A stretch of 64,000 bases of DNA from NCBI GenBank assembly GCA_011009095.1, contig VTPC01000032.1:205975-269974 (forward strand), in the 5' to 3' direction. This stretch comes from Ignelater luminosus. Taxonomy: Eukaryota > Arthropoda > Insecta > Coleoptera > Elateridae. The position numbers were made by a program, and so were the translations under genes. Positions 1-10,967 of the stretch are shown in pieces; the stretch's first letter is position 1, and each line of letters starts with the position of its first letter. The notes beneath the pieces are model-generated. The model was given only the letters and a program-made list of their open reading frames with translations, did no database searches and was not told the origin of the DNA.

Positions 1-239
1 AGACACATAAAATGATAGCCTGTGTAGCGACGGCTACCACAGTGAAAAGAGGTTGTGATTCAGTGAATACAAAGCAAGAATGCCAGGACGTTTCTGGGCA
101 TCAGTAAAGATCAGATTCCTGAAAAAGTTGCATACTCTTGAAACTCAAGAAAATCTAAAATTAGGTTTTAGAGCATAATCCAATCCATAGATAAATCTTT
201 GAGAAGCTTAATGAAAACTATTTTCGTTCATTATCAAGA
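1..239. other. Unassigned leading sequence
   Basis: I see no convincing coding region or repeat here. The hairpin-repeat family described in the next entry becomes recognisable somewhere between about 240 and 310. Confidence 0.5.
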
Positions 240-900
240 AATCTGGATCCTCTTTAGGCCGACACGTCACCTCTTTGGACCACTTCGCACAGCAGCGCTC
301 GTTTTCTTTTAACCTTCTTGGAGTAGATCATCGATTGGTGTCACCTTTGTTTGAAAACAGGTTCATTATCCTTCTTAAAGAGTTAATTGCGAACACGAGT
401 CAGCTTACCCCTCCATCAATCTTTTAAGAAAGCGCAACATAACACATCTCAAGTGCAACCCGTCAATGCTGATACAAAACCGGGCTTTGCCCGTTATCAA
501 TCTTAGGTAAAATGCCAAATACAAACACAGTCACAGTCAAAAATCGAATTTCACCCTTCCTTTGCCTTTCTTAATCTTTCCTTCAACCCTTTTGAAATAA
601 GAATTGGCGGAGTCCGCTGCAGCGATCACCGGTCATGGTCATCCCTTCATTAATTATCTCAGAGTCAACTACAAACATGGATCGCGCTACGTCCTCATTA
701 CCCTTTAAAAGAGCTGAATACAAAGATGAGTTGGGCTTTGCCATTTTGCAGTTCAAGATCGAGCTTTTCCTTCCAGTGCCCTTTTCGATCTGTCTTTTAT
801 CCCCCGTGGTGCCTCTGCGGTGGCCATCTATCTTAAAACAATTAATTAGAAACCTAAGAAACCTTCTAAGAGAACGTACAAAGACGGGTCGGATTTCTGA
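240..900. repeat. Hairpin-bearing ~50-bp degenerate tandem repeat, block 1
   Basis: This is the first block of a repeat family that fills much of the first 4.8 kb. The monomer is about 50 bp. It starts with a short hairpin of the form GGGC-TAC-GCCC or GGGC-TTT-GCCC, runs through 'ATTAACCTTCTNAAAGAG' and a 'TAATTAYAAACACGGGTC'-like stretch, and then repeats. A perfect copy of the hairpin, CGGGC-TTT-GCCCG, lies at 481-493. A second recurring module is 'TTAACCYTCTTGGAATAG' followed by a 'GATCGAGGTCAC'-like stretch, seen near 311 and 585. Apparent open frames on both strands here use the same repeat DNA and I do not regard them as genes. Confidence 0.75.
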
Positions 901-1389
901 CTTTATTAATCTTGTTCTTCTTCCTCCTCTTGTTTGGGCTTGTGGAATTGCACTTGCTTTGTTTTTTCTTTTCCTTTCCATAAAGGAATCAATCTTCAGT
1001 TGCTACTTCTTGCGTTTCAGTCTTTGAAGTTTACAGCTGTGAATGGTATCGCTTTGCTAGTCCATACCTTCAGATTCTTTACTTTTACCTTCCAATTTCA
1101 ATTTTCATTATCTTCAGGTCTTGTTCAACACAGTTTTTCCTGCTGTTTTTTGGTCTTTACTTTCTGCACCCGTAACTGGAATTTGCTTGTTCACTAACTC
1201 TGGAATTTTGATGTTTCGCATTCTTTGTTTATTTTTGTTAGTTCACGGTTCATTAGTACAGCTGCTCGTAACATTTCTTGTTAAGTCTTTCTTTCAGCTA
1301 TTCCTAATTTTTCTGTTTTGGACTTATTTAAAGACGACGTTTTTCCACGGCCCAATGTTCAAATTTGCTCTGCATTGCCTTTCTTGATT
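901..1389. other. T-rich interruption of the repeat array
   Basis: This pyrimidine-rich (plus strand) segment separates blocks 1 and 2 and lacks the repeat landmarks. Overlapping short frames rich in Phe and Leu follow simply from the T content. On the minus strand it reads as a lysine-rich, stop-broken sequence that could be an old LINE fragment, but I recognise no motif. Confidence 0.4.
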
Positions 1390-2155
1390 TTCCTTTTAAC
1401 CCTCTTGGAATGGAAACGACTGTGGTGGTCGAACGATACCACTTTTGTTCCGAAACAGGTTGGGCTTTGCTTCCCCCTCCCCCCATTAACCTTCTGAAAA
1501 TATGAATAAAAAATACGAGTCGAGTTAAATATAAAGACGGTTTGGACCCCAGCCGGTCGGGTTTAATGTTATTATAATTCTAAGTAGAAATACGGTCAGG
1601 CTACGCTCATCTACAACTTAAAATTGGGGTTCGCTTTCATTGCCTTTTTAAATTAATTTCTAATCTTCTTGAAATAGCAACGGGTGTGGCGGCCGATCAG
1701 GGTCACTTTTGTTCGAAAACAGTTTGGTTTTGGTTTTACCTCCCCTCTATTAATCTTCTTAAAGAACTAATAAGAAACACGAGTGGGACTACTTCCTCCA
1801 TTAACCTTTTGTTGAGCTAAATATAAAGACGGGTTGGGTTTTGTCATCTTAAACACCACTGCCAGTCAGACTTTGTTCTTATTTAATGTTATTAGGATTC
1901 TAATATAAAAATAGGTTGGACTACGCCCATCCTTAACTTGAAATTGAGGTTCTTTCTCATTACCTTCTTAATTATTTTTTAACCTTCTTAGAGTAGAGAT
2001 CGGAAACGTCTTTGTTTGAAAACTCCATCCCCTCTTATTATCTACCTCTCCAAAGACTTAATTATTAACACGAATTCGGCTAAGTCAAAGCAAGACAAGT
2101 CAGGGTTTAATTCCCCGTCGAAGGCGGAGAGCTATTCTAAGCACCGAGGTGCTTC
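1390..2155. repeat. Hairpin-bearing ~50-bp degenerate tandem repeat, block 2
   Basis: Higher-order units begin near 1396, 1662 and 1980 with the 'TTAACCYTCTTGGAATAG'-like landmark, spaced about 266 and 318 bp apart. Within each unit the hairpin and 'ATTAACCTTCT' modules recur about every 50 bp. The block ends in a perfect 7-bp-stem hairpin, AAGCACC-GA-GGTGCTT (2,139-2,154), which has the same stem and loop size as one in the distant copy at 36.7 kb. Confidence 0.72.
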
Positions 2156-3180
2156 TTCAGCCGATGTGTATTGATTGACTGGCTAGGTAGAAGCCATTCG
2201 TCGTTCTTGTTCATCGATACTGGACCAGCCGTTGGAAAATGGAAAGGTAAATTTGGATGCTGGAGTTGCAGCAGCAGTTGTGGCAGCCGTTGGCAACATA
2301 GATGGTAATGAGGCGGCGTCCGGTTTATTTGTAGTTGTAGTTGGTGAAATTAAAGTTGTTGGATAGTGTAACAAAGGGTGTCGTAGGTCGGAGAAGGCTT
2401 TGGGCTGCTGAGCGTCGCTTCGGAAGATGTATAGATGATGATAATTCTGCTCTGTTGTCGATGAAAGGGCCCGCGATAGCGCCTTAACGAAGTAGTGGTA
2501 GTGCAGGTCATTTAGCCTTGTGTAGCCTAAGTCGGTTGTTGCTAGGTGCCCACTTCTGCCAAGTTGATGTTATGCCGATGTTTGGAGTTGAGATTGTAGA
2601 AGGCCGTTGTGGAAGCCCCCGACAGGGGCAATTGATAGGGTTAGATATTTGCTGACTGTCGCGGGCGGTGGCTTCGAATTCTGATCCATGGTGAATAATA
2701 AGAAGCAAACAACGTGCACAGCAGGAGAGCTTTAGCTTGCGCAAAATGGTGGATGGATGCGATATGCAAATGTTTTAAAAGGGTCACATTAACTTCCCGT
2801 GCGTTCGTAATAGGTGAATTCGGTAGCGACCGCTAGGAGCAAACGGTGACAGTGGCAAACAAGGACTTCAGGGCCGTCAAACCCACTAACGCCTCAACCC
2901 GCGACGCGTTTGGAATGCGGACACCTGGGAAAGCAGGGAAAGCACTCCCGCACCAATAGTCCCGCCTCTCCCCCAAGGCCTCGACGTATGCGAATGTAAA
3001 AGGGACACCGGCCCAGAACCTGCGCCGTCCCAAAACGCAGAGTGGACCCAGGATGGATGGCCGGCGCCGCTCCTGGGCTTTTGTTCCCCTCAAATATAGG
3101 TTGCCAGAAGCAGCAGATAACATGATACTTCAGCCAGGGGAACACCGGCGAGCCGGGCGCGAACGAGAAAGGAAATGTTG
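2156..3180. other. GC-rich insertion inside the repeat array
   Basis: This segment is visibly more GC-rich than the surrounding repeat and lacks its landmarks. Several overlapping frames exist on the minus strand (2,183-2,374, 2,508-2,744, 2,833-3,123) and one short plus-strand frame (about 2,850-3,008) contains an 'ECGHLGKQGKHS' peptide faintly like a CCHC knuckle. None matches a family that I can name, codon use is not persuasive, and the frames overlap each other. It may be a fragment of an unrecognised mobile element inserted in the array. I assign no function. Confidence 0.35.
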
Positions 3181-3234
3181 AGAGGAACCACTGTCGAACG
3201 GATGCTACACGGGACTGGGATTCGACTACGCTCA

Positions 3235-4785
3235 TCCACAGACCAAGTCAGCCTTTGTTGTCTACCGTCTTTTTTAAGCTTTTTTTTTAACCCTTTTGGA
3301 ATAAAAGCGTGTGTAGAAACCGATCGAGGTCACTTTTGTCTGAAGACAGCTTGGGTTTCGTCGCTTATTAACCTTCTCAAAACATTAATCATAAACAGGG
3401 GTCGGACTAAGTCCTGCAACAAATTTTTAGAGAGAGAGCAACTCGCAGCGGCCCAAGGTGGGGCTTTGTTATCTACTGTCTTTCTAACCTTTTTTCAACC
3501 CTCTTGAAATATAAACGTGTGTAGAAACCATTCGAGGTCTCTTTTTTGTGAAGACTGCTTGGGTTCGCCGCCTATTAACCTTCCCAAAGAAATAATGATA
3601 AACACAGGTCAGACTACGTCCTCCATCAAATTTTTAGAGAGCAACTTGCGGTGGTCCAAGGTCGGGCTTTGCTCTCTACTGTCTTTCTTAAACTTTTTTT
3701 AATCCTCTTGGAATAGAAACGTATGCAGAAACCGATCGAGGTTACTTTTGTTCTAAGACAGCTTGGGTTTTGCCGCCTATTAACCTTCTCAAAGAATTAA
3801 TCATATATCCGGGTCGGATTACGTCCTCCATCAAATTTTTCGAGAGCAACTCGCGGGGCCTCAAGGTCGGGCTTTGCCTTTGTTGATCTTATAATGAATT
3901 TTAAGTACAATACGAGTCGGGCTATGTCCATTCACAGCTTAAAATCGAGCTTCTCCCTAATTGTTTTTCTTAACCATTTTTTATCTCTTTTGTAATATAG
4001 ACTGGTACATCGCAATTTGCTTTATTTGAAAATTGGTAGAGCTCTGCCCTTTATCTACCTTCTCAAAGAGTTAGTTATAGACACAGATAAAACCTATAAG
4101 CTAAATACCAGAAACGGGCTACGCCCTCCGCAAACCTTTTAAGAAAGCTAAATACAAAGATGGATCGGTTTTTCTTATCCTACGGTTCACTAGCATTATT
4201 TCAAGGTCGGGCTTCGCGCTTTATTAATTCTATGAATAATGCTAACACTGGTCGGGCTACGTCTTCCATAAACTCTTATAGAGCTAAATATGAAAACTGG
4301 CAGTCGCCCAAGGTCGTGTTTTGTTATTCCTTATTCTTATTAAGAATCCTAAGTACAAATACGGGTCGGGCTACGCCCATCCACTGCTGAAGATTAGGCT
4401 TAGAAAGACGGGACAATCGGTGTCGTCTTTGTTTGAAAACTGGTCTAGCTCCGCTCCTCCATTTACCTTTTCAAAGAATTATTTATAAAGATAGATTGAG
4501 CTACGCCTTCATGTAACCTTTTAAGGTAGCCAGATACAGAGACCGATCGGGTCCTGGCATCCTTCGGTCGGCTTTATTAATTCTATTGACTTCTTTTCTT
4601 TTAATCCTCTTGGGATCGAAGCGGGTATGGTCGCCTACGAGATTATTGTTTGAAAACGAATCGGTTCCGCCTTTTATTAACGTCCTCAAAGAGTTAATTA
4701 CAAACACGAGTTAAGCTGCGTCTTCCGACCGGCCCAAGGCTCGGCTTCATCAACCTTAAAGTTATAGAAATCCGTTCTTTATTAT
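3235..4785. repeat. Hairpin-bearing ~50-bp degenerate tandem repeat, block 3 (best-preserved)
   Basis: Three successive higher-order units are clearly homologous and start at about 3,289, 3,497 and 3,701, giving periods of 208 and 204 bp. Each begins with a poly-T run and 'AACCCTCTTGGAATA', then a 'GTAGAAACCGATCGAGGTCAC'-like part, then a GGGTTT-GCC hairpin, 'TATTAACCTTCTCAAAGAAT' and a 'GGTCGGACTACGTCC' module. Perfect GGGC-TAC-GCCC hairpins occur at 4,116-4,126 and 4,368-4,378. Divergence between units shows that the array is old. No open frame spans the units, so a coding origin is unlikely. Confidence 0.8.
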
Positions 4786-5040
4786 TTAAAGTTTTGGTTC
4801 TGAGTTAAACTCGTGAACAGTTTCACAGTGGCGACAGTTAAGCAAGACGAAGACTAACACCAATATTGCCGTCGATGGAGATAATGCACAAAAACCATTG
4901 TGATTTGTGAAATCTAAATTATCCTCGATTTCAAAAACCAGAAGACGTCCGGGAGTGTTTTTTTGTTTGATTCTAGCATTCTCAGGAACTAATGTACGGG
5001 TGGTAATAGAGACATGAGACTTTGGTTGGTAGTGGACCAT
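4786..5040 (-). CDS. Unrecognised 84-residue open frame (doubtful)
   Basis: I do not recognise this frame. It is preceded on the minus strand by more sequence that reads open in the same or neighbouring frames up to about 5,200. It has mixed composition, a hydrophobic segment ('TAILVLVFVLLN') near its C-terminus, and an AATAAA polyadenylation-like signal only a few bases after the stop (plus-strand coordinates about 4,776-4,781). Those two points are the only reasons to list it. It sits at the edge of the hairpin-repeat array and may be the decayed end of another mobile element rather than a host gene. Confidence 0.2.
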   Translation of the reverse strand: MVHYQPKSHVSITTRTLVPENARIKQKNTPGRLLVFEIEDNLDFTNHNGFCALSPSTAILVLVFVLLNCRHCETVHEFNSEPKL

Positions 5041-8000
5041 TGGCTCCCCAACGATCTGTTCACTTTTAACATCGCTTAAATGTTGAATGGTATCGAGATG
5101 GAACTTTTGTTGTCGGCACTGATGGATTGAAGTATATCCAACAATCCATCAGCCATTGGTGTTAGTCGTTCGTTTATTTCCCAGTCTCGTTTGTATCTTT
5201 GGAAGGAAAGATCATATTAAGATCAGATTTCAACTATTATAAACAATCGGAACATAAAACTATCTAACCGACATTGATCCTCTTTTGTTTTCTGTGTGAG
5301 AATGTGGGATAACTTGAAAATCGCTAGTGATACAGAGATGAGAATTTCTACATTAGAAAACAAATGTCATCCTGACTCCCCCCAAAAAAAAGGCTTAAAA
5401 TCGAAACAAAACGATCTTGTGTGACGGCCGGACAAGACCGTCAGATGCCTTAAGTCGACAAACTATTGCCAATTTAAATTGAACATGGGGTGCGTGCTGT
5501 TACAATTTTCTCACTTAAACACCATTTAATCGCCTTGAGAATAAAATTTGGATGAAACTAGGATATAATTTATTAAAGTGATAGTATGTTTTCCCAATCA
5601 CAGTACAAGTTAAGTTATTTAAAACGCAAAATATTTTTATTATATACATTTTATACCTTAACATTTCAACGAAAAACTATTCAGTATAAAGATTAAATCG
5701 AAGACCCAAACAAAATCTCTCACTTTTTTTATTTTCTATCTATAGACCTCCTAGATAGCCTTCACTGATCTTTTTAACACGTTTTCTAGTTCGTATAGAA
5801 GCTACATGATCGAATTTTGAATAATTTTAGCATCACGTTCTCTATTAGGTGAGGGAAAGAGGAAACCAAACGGTTGTATTATACAGCGTGATCAGCATAA
5901 TGTATAACACAAGGATAACTTTTTTATTGGACCTTTTATAAAAATAAATTGTATCAGAGAAAATATCTTTTGTTATCTAATAAAGATATCGTAGGATCGT
6001 GCTTTTCGTGATTTTCTTATCAAATAAGAAGATTGATTATTTTATTAACGGGCTACATAAAAATTAATGGTTGGTTCTCGAGTCTTTTCTTCATTGAACT
6101 TTGTCATTTTCAAATATTGGTCACCAAGTTTTCTGCTCGAAATGAAATCTGAATTATTAAAATGACATAAACCTTTTGCCAAAAAAACACGCACCAACTT
6201 TAATCACGAACATACACCTGTTAGTTAATTATCTTTTATAACCAAACATCCAATTTCTCTTAGCGTTTTAACATTGCACGATATCACAATTCTTCCGGAT
6301 TTTGCGTCACAGCGAATTAGCTTAATTACTGTACTGTTGCCGTAGTCAGTTTAATAAATTGAATTTGTGTGTAAACAAAAGATTCTAATACAAACTATAA
6401 ACGTTTATTGTTAAACCATAATTGCTAACAATCAAAACGTCAATTGCTTGTATATATTTCATTTTATTTAATTACAAATCTCCCCCGCACCTATTAACTT
6501 TAACAAGGGTGAAACTTACAAATTAGGGTACTATGTGGATAGTTACCTTAATTTCCTTGTAAAAATTACCCCGTTAATTTTTATATCTAAAATAATTAAC
6601 GTCAAAAAAGACCATGTGACACGCGATGCCCAACCAGTAACTTTGCTTCCACTTTCCTCGTTAGTTCTTCATTGTACTACATAATCGGTGTACGCGGTAT
6701 GGCTGCAATTTCCATATTATTATTATTATTATTCTGATCGACATGAGAAAACTTTGGTGCCACAACGACTGGCCTTTTGTTTTTAATCATAAAGGTAGGA
6801 TCTAATGAACATCGGCATAAATAGAAGCGCGTGCAGCCAGGAATGCGACGGATTTGTTTATGACTAATGGAAGGATTGTCTAGCTCGGTGCACCGGGTCT
6901 GCTCTCACGGATACTGCCATTCAACACGCACCAAGTCCATTTCAGCGTGAGGGCTACCATTTACAAATACCTAACCTCATACATGAATTACGCTAAACAT
7001 GTGCCCAGCATGAGTTTTTAAATGGATATTGATTGTCGCTACCATGTAATATGACGGTTTTGTAAATATTTGATCAACTGTGGGGTATTTGACACCGATT
7101 AATCTATTGTACACCATTTACTAAATTAAATTAGACGGTTAGTGAGGAAGAGGAAAAAAAGAAACGGAATTACACACTACCGTTACGTTTTTAGATAATG
7201 TGGTGATTAATGGAGGCATGCAAAAATCTCATAAAGATTTTTTAACTATGAAATAAACTAGAAAGGAAATTTTTATTTAATTTTTTGTTCCTTAAAAAAT
7301 TTCCATTTTAGGAACCTATACATAATAGTTTCTTCTTTTATTTATCACAAACTGTTTTTGAAAGGAAAACTTTTGTAAACACTATTTATCTTATAAACTC
7401 TACAGGTATTCTGGATTTTCTAAGTTCCTCTTTGTTTTTAATCTTTTTGGGCGGAAATGGATAATGGTTTCATGAGCTGCTATAAATTACTTTCTTGAAC
7501 AATAAAATCAAGTACAAATTCAGACGGAATGCTTCTAATCACTTAAGTTAGAAGTATGTGGTTTAATTCAAACCGTTTGATGTTAAGGACCCTATCAATT
7601 TTCACTTTGATAAGGATATTTTGCAAGTTCTTTCATGTTGTTATTAAAGTAATTCTAATTTGTTTTTCTTGGTTTTTTGGTAATTTAGAAAAAACAAATG
7701 AACGGTAATCGAGTGTAGATAAAAAAGTGAGTACAACGGTGATTTAGAAACTTCCACACCTTAAATCTACAGTATAGATGTTTCAAACCTCCAGAGGATT
7801 GTTTAACATATCAAACAAGGTAGTGTCAGAAGAGAACTCGCAACTGCAAATCAGGGAGTTGTTGCACTGAGTTTTATCTTTTTTATGAAAGTCTTGGTAA
7901 ACCTTTCAAAATGCAGCACAATCAGAATATTAGCGTTCATTTAAATCTACATAAACGCGCATAGAAATCAAATTTTAAAAAAGTCAAGATGGAATAAAAT

Positions 8001-8126
8001 TTAAAACTAGAGAGATCTAAATACAGAAAAGTATCAATATTAATATACTTGGCAAAAATATCTAACCAACAAAGGAAGAATAAAGTTAAAAGTACTTAGA
8101 ACTAAGGCTATAGATAGTTACCATAA
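5041..8126. other. Noncoding AT-rich stretch
   Basis: I see no coding signal. A short ATT microsatellite lies at about 6,716-6,734, and a somewhat more GC-rich, non-repetitive patch spans about 6,600-7,130. Confidence 0.5.
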
Positions 8127-8308
8127 CTGTAGCGAGTTCCATATCAAACTGACCTCATTAAGAATTTTGTCCTCGTATATAGGACGAAATCACCTACATC
8201 AACGCAGAACTACTTAATGGGAAACGTTTGTGAAAGCTTGGTATAATTTTTAATTCTATGATGAATATAAATCTTTTATCAACAAAAACTTGCTTTAGAA
8301 AATATTTG
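8127..8308. repeat. ~190-bp direct repeat, copy A (flanks a LINE)
   Basis: It begins CTGTAGCGAGTTCCATATC and ends in GCTTTAGAAAATATTTG, and matches 10,776-10,967 along nearly its whole length with scattered substitutions and one roughly 10-bp gap. Both copies are in the same orientation and enclose the minus-strand non-LTR element. Confidence 0.8.
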
Positions 8309-8479
8309 TAATTCTTGTCGCAAATAATGTAACTACTAATCTAAAACCGGATTTAGGTTTCAAGAATTTGGCAAATGCGTTTGATTTTAGAAGTCTTACT
8401 TACTTAGTCGGATCCTCTTCTACCTCGAGGGGTTTACAAAGATTTTCCAGGCAGGTCTCTGTTGGCTCAGTTTCATGAG

Positions 8480-10770
8480 ATTCTCCTTTCATGGCAGTTG
8501 GACTTGAGGTTGTGCTTCCATGTAGTCCTCCTCTGCCCTCTTGGTCGTGTCCTTACAGGCCTGGCTTGAAACATTTTCTTGGGTATCCAGACTCATCCAT
8601 TCTACCTTAGGCTGGCTATTTTTTATCATTTCTTCCAAAGGTCGCACTCCCAATCTTATTCTTATCGTGGTGTCCCTAACTCTATCACGACGGGTTTTAC
8701 CTGCCACCTTGCTTGTGTACTTCATCTCTGGTACTTGAAAAGCCTTCCTGTGCTTTGTGCTGTCAGGGTCCAGGTCTCGCTTGAGCAGCACAGCGTAGGA
8801 ACAAACACACTTTTGTAAACTGCCAGCTTTATAGGCTCGCTTATCTGTCTTTTTCCGATACATTTTCTGCTCATCGTATAAAATAATTTATTTTCTGAAG
8901 CTATCTATTATTAAGTTCTTCGGTTATCTTTCCATTCTGGCTAATATGCGCTCCCAGGTACTTAAAGCACTTTACCTGTTTTACATTCTCACCCTTGAGC
9001 ATAATATGGTGCGACTCCTCAATCAAGCTTTTCATCTTTGAAATGATCACTTTCATTGATGCCACTATCCATTACTATAATAAATAGTAGTAGGCTCGAC
9101 TTATCTTCTTGTTTACACCTGCCGTGATACTATACTTTTTAGAACAACAGTTTGACGTCCTCACGTAGCTTCGACAATCTTTATAAAAACTCTTTATTCT
9201 GACCATTAACGTCTCCTGAACATTATGCCCTCTGAGAGATCTCCAGATGCAATTCCATGGTACACTATCAAATGTCTTTTCTAAATGTACTAAGCAGAGC
9301 TAAAGCTTTTGTCCGCACTCAATACTCTTTTCAATCATACGCTGCAAAGTAGAGATTAGATCCTGGGTGCTACGGTTTGGTCTGTAACCACATTGCGGCT
9401 CGCTCAGGGTATTTTTCACCTGTTCGCTTACTTTCTTTTTGAGGATCCGACTATACAACTTTCTTGGAACACTTAATAAAGATATTCCTCTGTGATGAGT
9501 ACATTCTCTGTTATCACCCTTCCTATAAACAACGGAATTGTCACAGAAATCTTCCAATCCTCAGGTATCTTTCTAGTTTCCCATGCCAGGTTCACTTCCT
9601 TCCCTTTTATATTCAAGTGCTTCACCATTTCAGGAGTGACGTGATTTCCTCCTGCCGCCTTTCTTAACTTCTTTATAGCTAACTTGAGCTCCTCTATTGG
9701 TAAGCTTGTTTCCATTTGTGGAGTCGTCAGTCGCGATTTAGGATTGGATTCATCTTCCGATATGTCTCCCTCTACTTGAGTTCCTTCCAACAGCTCATTA
9801 ATATGCTCTCTTCATCTTTCCATTACTTCCTTCTATTCTGTCAATTGTCTTCCTTTCTTATCTTTTAGAAACTTGAGTGGACACTCTGCTTTCATTTTTA
9901 TGTTCCTAAGTACCTTATAAAAAAGCTTTTGGTTATTCCCATAACTTTCAAAGATGTTCTTTTAACTTGCCTTACCGCTACTTTTACAACTGTTCTGGCA
10001 TTTTTATAAGCTTCATAATGCTCTCCTGTTTTATTTGCCAAGTACTCTTTTCATTTCTCTTTCTGTTTTCTTACCGCCACCTGCACTTCGGTATTTTACC
10101 ACCTTGTTATTTTAGGCTGAATACACTTTTGTTTCTCGCACACTTCCTCTGCAGCTTGCAAAAGAGTTTCCTTAAACATGATCCACAAATCTGCAGACTG
10201 CTTTCTTCCCTTTTTGCAGCACTATTCTGTATCTTCTGTTCCACCAGATTATAATATCTTTTTTTAATGTTTTCCTCCTTTAGTTTATATACGTTAATCT
10301 TTTCGTTCTTTTTCTCTTCTTTTTCTTCCCTTTCTTCTTCTCTAAATGTTTTTCTACCAGATTCGCGATGACCGACGATGATCCTATCCTACCTCGGATC
10401 TGGTATCTCTCATTCTTCCGCAGAGAGTTTGGCTTCCCTCAATGTAATCTATAATTGATTTCTGATTCAAAACTGGTTCCTCCCTGGTAGATTTGTAAAT
10501 ATCTTAATGGACAAATAGGCTATTAAAAATCGCGCGGTCATTCAGCAAGCCAAACTGCAACAGTCTTTCACTATTGTCACTGCTAATTACTTGATAAATC
10601 CTCGCATACAATTCCCTACTCTGCCATTCATATCGTCCATGATAATGAACTCCCCAGGGGCCATTTCCACTACTCTTTGGAGATTTTATAAAACTGTTTC
10701 TTTGCGTCTACCAATATATCTTTGTTGGGTGCATTAGAGGCTATTAATGGCAGTACATTGTTGTCTGCTT
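8480..10770 (-). mobile_element. Decayed non-LTR retrotransposon (AP-endonuclease to RT C-terminus)
   Basis: Read on the minus strand, domains occur in the expected order. The end of an AP-type endonuclease (about 10,700-10,400) shows 'IIMDDMNGRVGN', where the usual GDFN-like motif has lost its Gly, followed by a 'KSIIDYI' motif. Next comes a lysine-rich linker, then RT fingers (about 9,790-9,300) with 'NLAWETRKIPEDWKISV', 'HRGISLLSVPRKLYSRIL' and 'QCGYRPNRSTQDLI'. RT thumb and C-terminal segments follow near 9,050-8,930 ('VKQVKCFKYLGAHIS') and 8,863-8,489 ('KVAGKTRRDRVRDTTIR'). Many frameshifts and stops separate the pieces and the palm with the catalytic YADD is not readable. The endonuclease N-terminus is missing. 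The clade (RTE- or I-like) is uncertain. Confidence 0.85.
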
Positions 10771-10775
10771 CTTGG

Positions 10776-10967
10776 CTGTAGCGAGTTCCATATCGAACTG
10801 ACCTCAGTAAGAATGTCTTCCTCGTATATAGGACAAAATCGCTTACATTAACGCAGAACTACTTAATGGGAAACGTCTATGAAACCTTGGTATAATCCTT
10901 GATTCTATGATAAATATAAATCTTCTATTAACAATAACTAAAGATTAGTTGCTTTAGAAAATATTTG
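10776..10967. repeat. ~190-bp direct repeat, copy B
   Basis: This is the partner of 8,127-8,308, in the same orientation and 2,649 bp away. It begins a few bases beyond the truncated endonuclease end of the LINE. A roughly 30-bp third relative, 'GTAAGTTCTGCATCGAACTG', occurs at 11,391-11,419. Confidence 0.8.

Noticed and set aside
583-1387. Four overlapping open frames of 87-132 codons on both strands
   Set aside because: They lie in the hairpin repeat and the adjoining T-rich segment, overlap on opposite strands, and show only composition-driven residues.
2833-3235. Minus-strand frames of 96 and 113 codons in a GC-rich block
   Set aside because: They overlap each other in different frames and show no domain. 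High GC content alone makes long frames likely.
240-4785. CRISPR-like array
   Set aside because: Monomers are degenerate, there are no unique equal-length spacers, and the surrounding DNA is eukaryotic.
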